Shown piece after piece: positions 61,167-64,000 of a DNA stretch of 64,000 nucleotides. Source of the DNA: JBBQFI01 sp038237805. Lineage in GTDB: Bacteria > Verrucomicrobiota > Verrucomicrobiia > Chthoniobacterales > UBA10450. Where the stretch lies: the NCBI GenBank assembly GCA_038237805.1, contig JBBRYI010000008.1, positions 62,001 to 126,000 of the forward strand. Reading direction: 5' to 3'. A program made the translations under genes and the position numbers. The notes beneath the pieces were generated by a model. That model was not told the DNA's origin and ran no database searches. It was given only the letters and a program-made list of their open reading frames with translations. Each line of letters opens with the position of its first letter. Position 1 is the stretch's first letter.

Positions 61167-62111
61167 CTAACGAGCGGCGCCGGTTGCTTCTGGAAGATTG
61201 TAGCTGATGGCGTGGATGGGCGCCCTGCGATCGCGCAACGATTCGGCGGAGGCGGCGGCAAAGACACTTTGAATTTCCGCGATGATGGCGAGGGCGATTT
61301 GTTCTGGGGTTTCCGCGCCGAGATCCAGCCCAGCAGGAGCGAAAAGTTGTGAATCGATCGGACCAGTGATGTCGAACATGTCTGCCAGCAGCTGATCGCG
61401 GCGTCGGCGCGGTCCGATCAATCCGAGATAGCGCAAGTCAAATGGCACCAACTTTTGCAAAGCAGAAAAATCCCGGCCGTAATTATGCGTCTTCACTATG
61501 GCAGCCGTCCAGGCATCCAAATTATCCGGCAACTCGGAGACAGTTTCGATTTCGATCAGTTGCCAACCAAGCAATTCACACAACGGACGAAACGGAATAG
61601 TGTCGTGTCCGCCACCGACAACGATCAATTGAAGCGGCGGATCGATTCGATGGACGAATTCGTCAGGTAGGGGCGATTGACTCAATCGCCCGCAGGCGGT
61701 GGCGTCAACCGCCCCTACCTCAATACGAGTACCGGCTTCCGGTCCCGCGAACTTCGTTAGGGCGAAGCAACTTTGCCGCGCGTCGAGATGCTGCGCGAGA
61801 TCGCAAAGAAACTTCTCATTCAGGCATTCGATAAAAACCTCGATCTCGCCGTTGCAACCGAAGCGACGGCGCATATCAAACGGGACCAGTTTCGGATCGC
61901 CTGTTTGAATTACCTCCTGCGCAAGCATGACTACTTCTTCTTCCAAACATCCGCCGCTGAGTGAGCCGACCGCGCGGCCGTCATTTGAAATTAACATCCG
62001 GGCGCCCGGCCGGCGATAACTTGAGCCGCGCACCCTAACGAGCGTCGCCAGGGCCCATTTTTCGCCAGCGCGTTCTTCGAAGGCTCTAATGATGTCGCGT
62101 ATCTCTTTCAC
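61167..62111 (-). CDS. XdhC/CoxI-family molybdenum hydroxylase maturation protein with repeat-derived insertion
   Basis: 314 residues. The N-terminal XdhC_CoxI domain is ALATLVRVRGSSYRRPGARM and GSLSGGCLEEEVVM (residues 18-62). The C-terminal Rossmann domain is LQLIVVGGGHDTIPF and LGLIGPRRRRDQLLA. It delivers sulfurated cofactor to xanthine-dehydrogenase-type enzymes (PaoD in E. coli). Between the domains, residues of the type VGAVDATACGRLSQSPLP are encoded by a palindromic repeat (61667-61718). CCTAACGA copies at 61166 (over the stop), 61754 and 62034. Confidence 0.9.
   Translation of the reverse strand: MKEIRDIIRAFEERAGEKWALATLVRVRGSSYRRPGARMLISNDGRAVGSLSGGCLEEEVVMLAQEVIQTGDPKLVPFDMRRRFGCNGEIEVFIECLNEKFLCDLAQHLDARQSCFALTKFAGPEAGTRIEVGAVDATACGRLSQSPLPDEFVHRIDPPLQLIVVGGGHDTIPFRPLCELLGWQLIEIETVSELPDNLDAWTAAIVKTHNYGRDFSALQKLVPFDLRYLGLIGPRRRRDQLLADMFDITGPIDSQLFAPAGLDLGAETPEQIALAIIAEIQSVFAAASAESLRDRRAPIHAISYNLPEATGAAR
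61667..61718. repeat. Repeat E: palindrome GTAGGGGCGATTGACTCAAT ... TCAACCGCCCCTAC inside xdhC, in frame
   Basis: Two abutting units: GTAGGGGCGATTGACTCAAT with CGCCC, and GGCGGTGGCGTCAACCGCCC with CTAC. The ends GTAGGGGCG/CGCCCCTAC are inverted. It is read without a stop between the two XdhC domains. Confidence 0.8.
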
Positions 62112-62127
62112 GTCTTCTTAAGCTCCG

Positions 62128-62208
62128 CCATCCTGGCAGCGAAGGATCCCACGAACTCCTACCCGCTTCCACAAACTGCGAGATCCTTCGCTACGCTCAG
62201 GATGACAA
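62128..62208. repeat. Repeat B-like diverged copy
   Basis: CATCCTGGCAGCGAAGGATC and GATCCTTCGCTACGCTCAGG with ATGACA form inverted arms between the PaoC remnant and the XdhC gene. Confidence 0.65.
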
Positions 62209-62218
62209 CGCCTGCTCC

Positions 62219-63041
62219 TCAAATCAACTTATCGAGCGTGATGGGCAAATCGCGAACGCGTTTTCCCGTTGCATGAAAAATCGCATTTGCCACGGCGGCA
62301 GGCACACCTACGATCCCGATGTCTCCAATACCGCGCGCGCCGAGATCCGGCATATGCGGATCGGGTTCGCCGATGAAATCGATGTCGAATTCGGGCGTGT
62401 CCGCACAAACCGGAACGTGGTACTCGGCCAGATTCGCATTCAGCACGCGACCAATTTTTTCATCCGCTACGGTCGCCTCCATCAATGCCATTCCGAAACC
62501 AAAAAGCATTCCACTAATGATCTGGCTGCGCGCCAGACGCGGATTCACCATTCGCCCGACATCGTAAACGCCCACCGCGCGCTTGACCCGCGTTTGGCCT
62601 AACGAATCGACGTGCACTTCGACGAAGATTGCGCCGAAGGACTGGAATGAAAACTTCTTGCGCTCCTCCTTATTCGGTTCAGACGTGAACTGCGCCTCGA
62701 TTTGCTCTTGCCGGGAAGGAGTGAGCGACTCTGCAAGCTGGCCCTGATCGATCGGCCACCTGCCGCCCAAGTCCGTAACCTTCTTTTTCAATTCCGCGCA
62801 AGCACCCATCACTGCTGGCGCAACACTGGCGGTCAACCACGAGCCGCCATTGTTCGGCGCTTCCGGAAATTGTGAATCGCCCAACTCAAAACGCACTTTC
62901 TCAATTGGAAGGCCAAGCGAATCGGCCGCGAATTGCGACATCGCAGTGTAAGTTACCTGTCCCAATTTCGTGCGTGGCGCTACCGATGACGACGATCCCG
63001 TCTTTGCCCAAAATCGCAGTTGCTCGCCGGTCCGCCGCCAT
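62219..63041 (-). pseudogene. Remnant of a PaoC/YagR-type aldehyde oxidoreductase molybdenum subunit
   Basis: Only the C-terminal third of a normally 730-residue protein is present. The main frame (62219-62965) gives GQVTYTAMSQFAADSLGLP, then NNGGSWLTASVAPAVMGA, VYDVGRMVNPRLARSQII and AVANAIFHATGKRVRDLP, all close to PaoC. Upstream homology continues in another frame (about 62950-63041: RRATAILGKDGIVVIGSATH, EIGTG), so there is a frameshift near 62955. Beyond 63041 no homology is seen and the N-terminal two thirds are missing. The catalytic Glu expected in the GxGE motif near the C-terminus is Asp here (ARGIGDIGIVG). The gene is therefore probably dead; an assembly error could explain the frameshift but not the truncation. 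Confidence 0.82.
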
Positions 63042-63262
63042 CCGATTTACTCGCCATCAATTTATAATCGGCGCAAAGCGATCAGACGGACGGCAATGAA
63101 CCCTGTAACGCTTCTACCAAAAAATAGGACTTTCACCTACGGGCCGACACGCCCGCCCTCCAATTGTGCCTGAAATTCAGGTCTCGATAATTCGAATACC
63201 TACAACGGCATTTATGCAAAACGAAATACGGCGACCAAAATTTTGAGCTTGGAGGCTAAATC

Positions 63263-63865
63263 ATGATTCGTCCCCTTATTGATACCGATGGGCTTTCCGG
63301 CGCTTCTGACGAGGCCTTGATGAAAGCGATTACCGATCGGAAACAACCCGCTCTGGAAGAATTGTATGGCCGGTACGGAAAAACGCTCAAAGCCGTCATC
63401 ACGCATGTCGTGCATGAAGAAGCCGAAGCCGACGACGTCTTGCAGGAAATCTTTTTGCAGATTTGGCGCGAAGCTTCGCATTATTCACCACACGCAGGAA
63501 AACCGCTCGGGTGGGTGGTGACGTTGGCGCGGCGGCGTGCTATCGATCGCTTACGCCGGCGTCAGGCTTATTGTCGCGCCAAGGATCGCTTCGAAGAACA
63601 TGTCGAGCAACAGCCCGCCGCATGGAAGCACAGTCGAATCGACCAGGACATTAGTCGCGCAGATATGCGGAATTTTCTCGAACACCAGATGCGAAACCTG
63701 CCAGCGTATCAGCGTGAAGCGATCGAGCTCTCTTTCTTCGAAGGACTCAGTCATCGCGAAATTGCCGCCAAAACGGGAACGCCCTTGGGTACGGTAAAAA
63801 CGCGCCTCGAGCTCGGTTTACGCAAGCTAACCAGCGGTATCCGACCGCTGCGGCAAAAAATCTAG
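63263..63865 (+). CDS. ECF-type RNA polymerase sigma factor
   Basis: 200 residues. The start ATG at 63263 has GGAG 9 bp upstream. Region 2: ALEELYGRYGKTLKAVITHV, EAEADDVLQEIFLQIW and GWVVTLARRRAIDRLRRR. Region 4: LPAYQREAIELSFFEGLSHR, EIAAKTGTPLGTVKTRLELG. It resembles SigK-type ECF factors, which are often followed by an anti-sigma gene with a zinc or FecR-like domain. None is visible in the 135 bp left before the window edge. Confidence 0.93.
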   Translation: MIRPLIDTDGLSGASDEALMKAITDRKQPALEELYGRYGKTLKAVITHVVHEEAEADDVLQEIFLQIWREASHYSPHAGKPLGWVVTLARRRAIDRLRRRQAYCRAKDRFEEHVEQQPAAWKHSRIDQDISRADMRNFLEHQMRNLPAYQREAIELSFFEGLSHREIAAKTGTPLGTVKTRLELGLRKLTSGIRPLRQKI

Positions 63866-63897
63866 CGACTCGTTAGGCGCCGCTGCCGCGCCCGGCC

Positions 63898-63962
63898 TGT
63901 AGCCGCTTCGCTGTGCGAAGTGATTTTCAAACTTCACGCCGCCCCCAGGGCGGCCGCTACAT
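63898..63962. repeat. Palindromic intergenic repeat (GTAGCCGC ... GCGGCCGCTAC)
   Basis: Arms TGTAGCCGCTTCGC and CAGGGCGGCCGCTACA flank an inner GAAGTG/CACTTC-like dyad. It lies after the sigma-factor gene and a CCTAACGA copy (63870). Nothing else is visible to the right edge. Confidence 0.55.
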
Positions 63963-64000
63963 TTACGCATTCACTTGCTCGCTACCGTTCGATGGCTCGG

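Larger units (their letters stand above)
9..63877. repeat. Highly iterated octamer CCTAACGA / TCGTTAGG (uptake-sequence-like), 39 copies
   Basis: Exact copies counted by eye. Plus orientation (CCTAACGA) starts at 17273, 18542, 19118, 19424, 20070, 23190, 23503, 24351, 25473, 26191, 27954, 30319, 31626, 34948, 43394, 45151, 48493, 52943, 53263, 57753, 60579, 61166, 62034, 62598. Minus orientation (TCGTTAGG) starts at 9, 7650, 12054, 12393, 13075, 15610, 27578, 28648, 33488, 48043, 50388, 50958, 60041, 61754, 63870. About two copies are expected by chance in 64 kb on both strands. The extended consensus is GCCTAACGAGT: G precedes in about 26 copies and G follows in about 22. Inside genes the motif is read in different frames (PNE, LTS/LTN, RR), so it is a DNA signal and not a protein motif. 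It also lies in intergenic DNA (12393, 17273, 24351, 52943, 63870) and over stop codons (23190, 50388, 61166). A role as a DNA uptake sequence is inference. Confidence 0.9.

Noticed and set aside
62219..62965. Treating the PaoC-like frame as an intact gene starting at TTG
   Set aside because: Homology continues upstream in another frame, two thirds of the protein are missing and the catalytic Glu is replaced.
9..63877. CCTAACGA as KOPS, restriction site or protein motif
   Set aside because: Strand ratio 24:15 does not follow a single polarity, the sequence is not palindromic and is over- not under-represented, and it is read in several frames.
1..64000. tRNA, rRNA, riboswitches and insertion sequences
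   Set aside because: I saw no cloverleaf with a conserved T-arm, no rRNA signature, no riboswitch core and no transposase in any frame; a covariance-model search would be needed to exclude small RNAs.

Overview
The window reads as a chromosomal segment of a GC-rich Gram-negative bacterium of the phylum Verrucomicrobiota, probably a soil Chthoniobacterales/'Spartobacteria'-type lineage. This is inference. It rests on a five-gene type IV pilus block (8764-15695) in the same order as the Akkermansia muciniphila Amuc_1098-1102 block, on a PEP-CTERM protein, on a pseudopilin of the abundant verrucomicrobial type, and on a tandem array of cyclase/TolB-like/TPR proteins. There are no rRNA or tRNA genes, CRISPR arrays or transposases that I can see. 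Genes are tightly packed; no gene-free stretch much exceeds 370 bases.

Layout. 1-5654 (minus): two FecR-domain surface proteins (one cut by the window edge) downstream of an outer-membrane beta-barrel. 5727-8762 (minus): rnd, rho, coaE. 8764-15695 (minus): secretin, Amuc_1099-like protein, PilO/Amuc_1100-like protein, fused PilM-PilN and Amuc_1102-like protein. 15761-16741: UDP-glucuronate decarboxylase. 16976-25190: a small ORF, a PEP-CTERM protein, a tricorn-like protease, a response regulator, an NTF2-like protein, trpS and a TPR protein. 25299-35657: YmdB-like phosphoesterase, cell-wall amidase, aroB, pseudopilin, membrane proteins, holA, a gluzincin and uvrB. 35785-49371 (plus): a 13.6 kb apparent operon of a cyclic-nucleotide-binding/DUF1003 membrane protein followed by six large TolB-like/TPR proteins, four with an N-terminal class III nucleotide cyclase domain. 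49397-56220 (minus): M50 protease, nnr, a second amidase, PATAN/TPR proteins and an ACT protein. 56380-60517 (plus): lysS, glutaredoxin, PBP1. 60540-63041 (minus): a decaying molybdenum-hydroxylase locus (MocA-like, XdhC-like, PaoC remnant). 63263-63865: an ECF sigma factor.

Two genome-scale signals cut across the genes. First, the non-palindromic octamer CCTAACGA (consensus about GCCTAACGAGT) occurs 39 times by my count, where about two are expected. It is on both strands, in all reading frames, in intergenic DNA, over stop codons and once as an inverted pair forming a hairpin between convergent genes. That pattern resembles the DNA uptake sequences of Neisseria and Pasteurellaceae, and a type IV pilus locus lies in the same window. 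Second, several families of palindromic dispersed repeats occur between genes, and copies also sit in frame inside nnr, uvrB and xdhC and encode the tail of holA, as Rickettsia palindromic elements do.

All family assignments are by eye from motifs and length. Counts and repeat boundaries should be recomputed.
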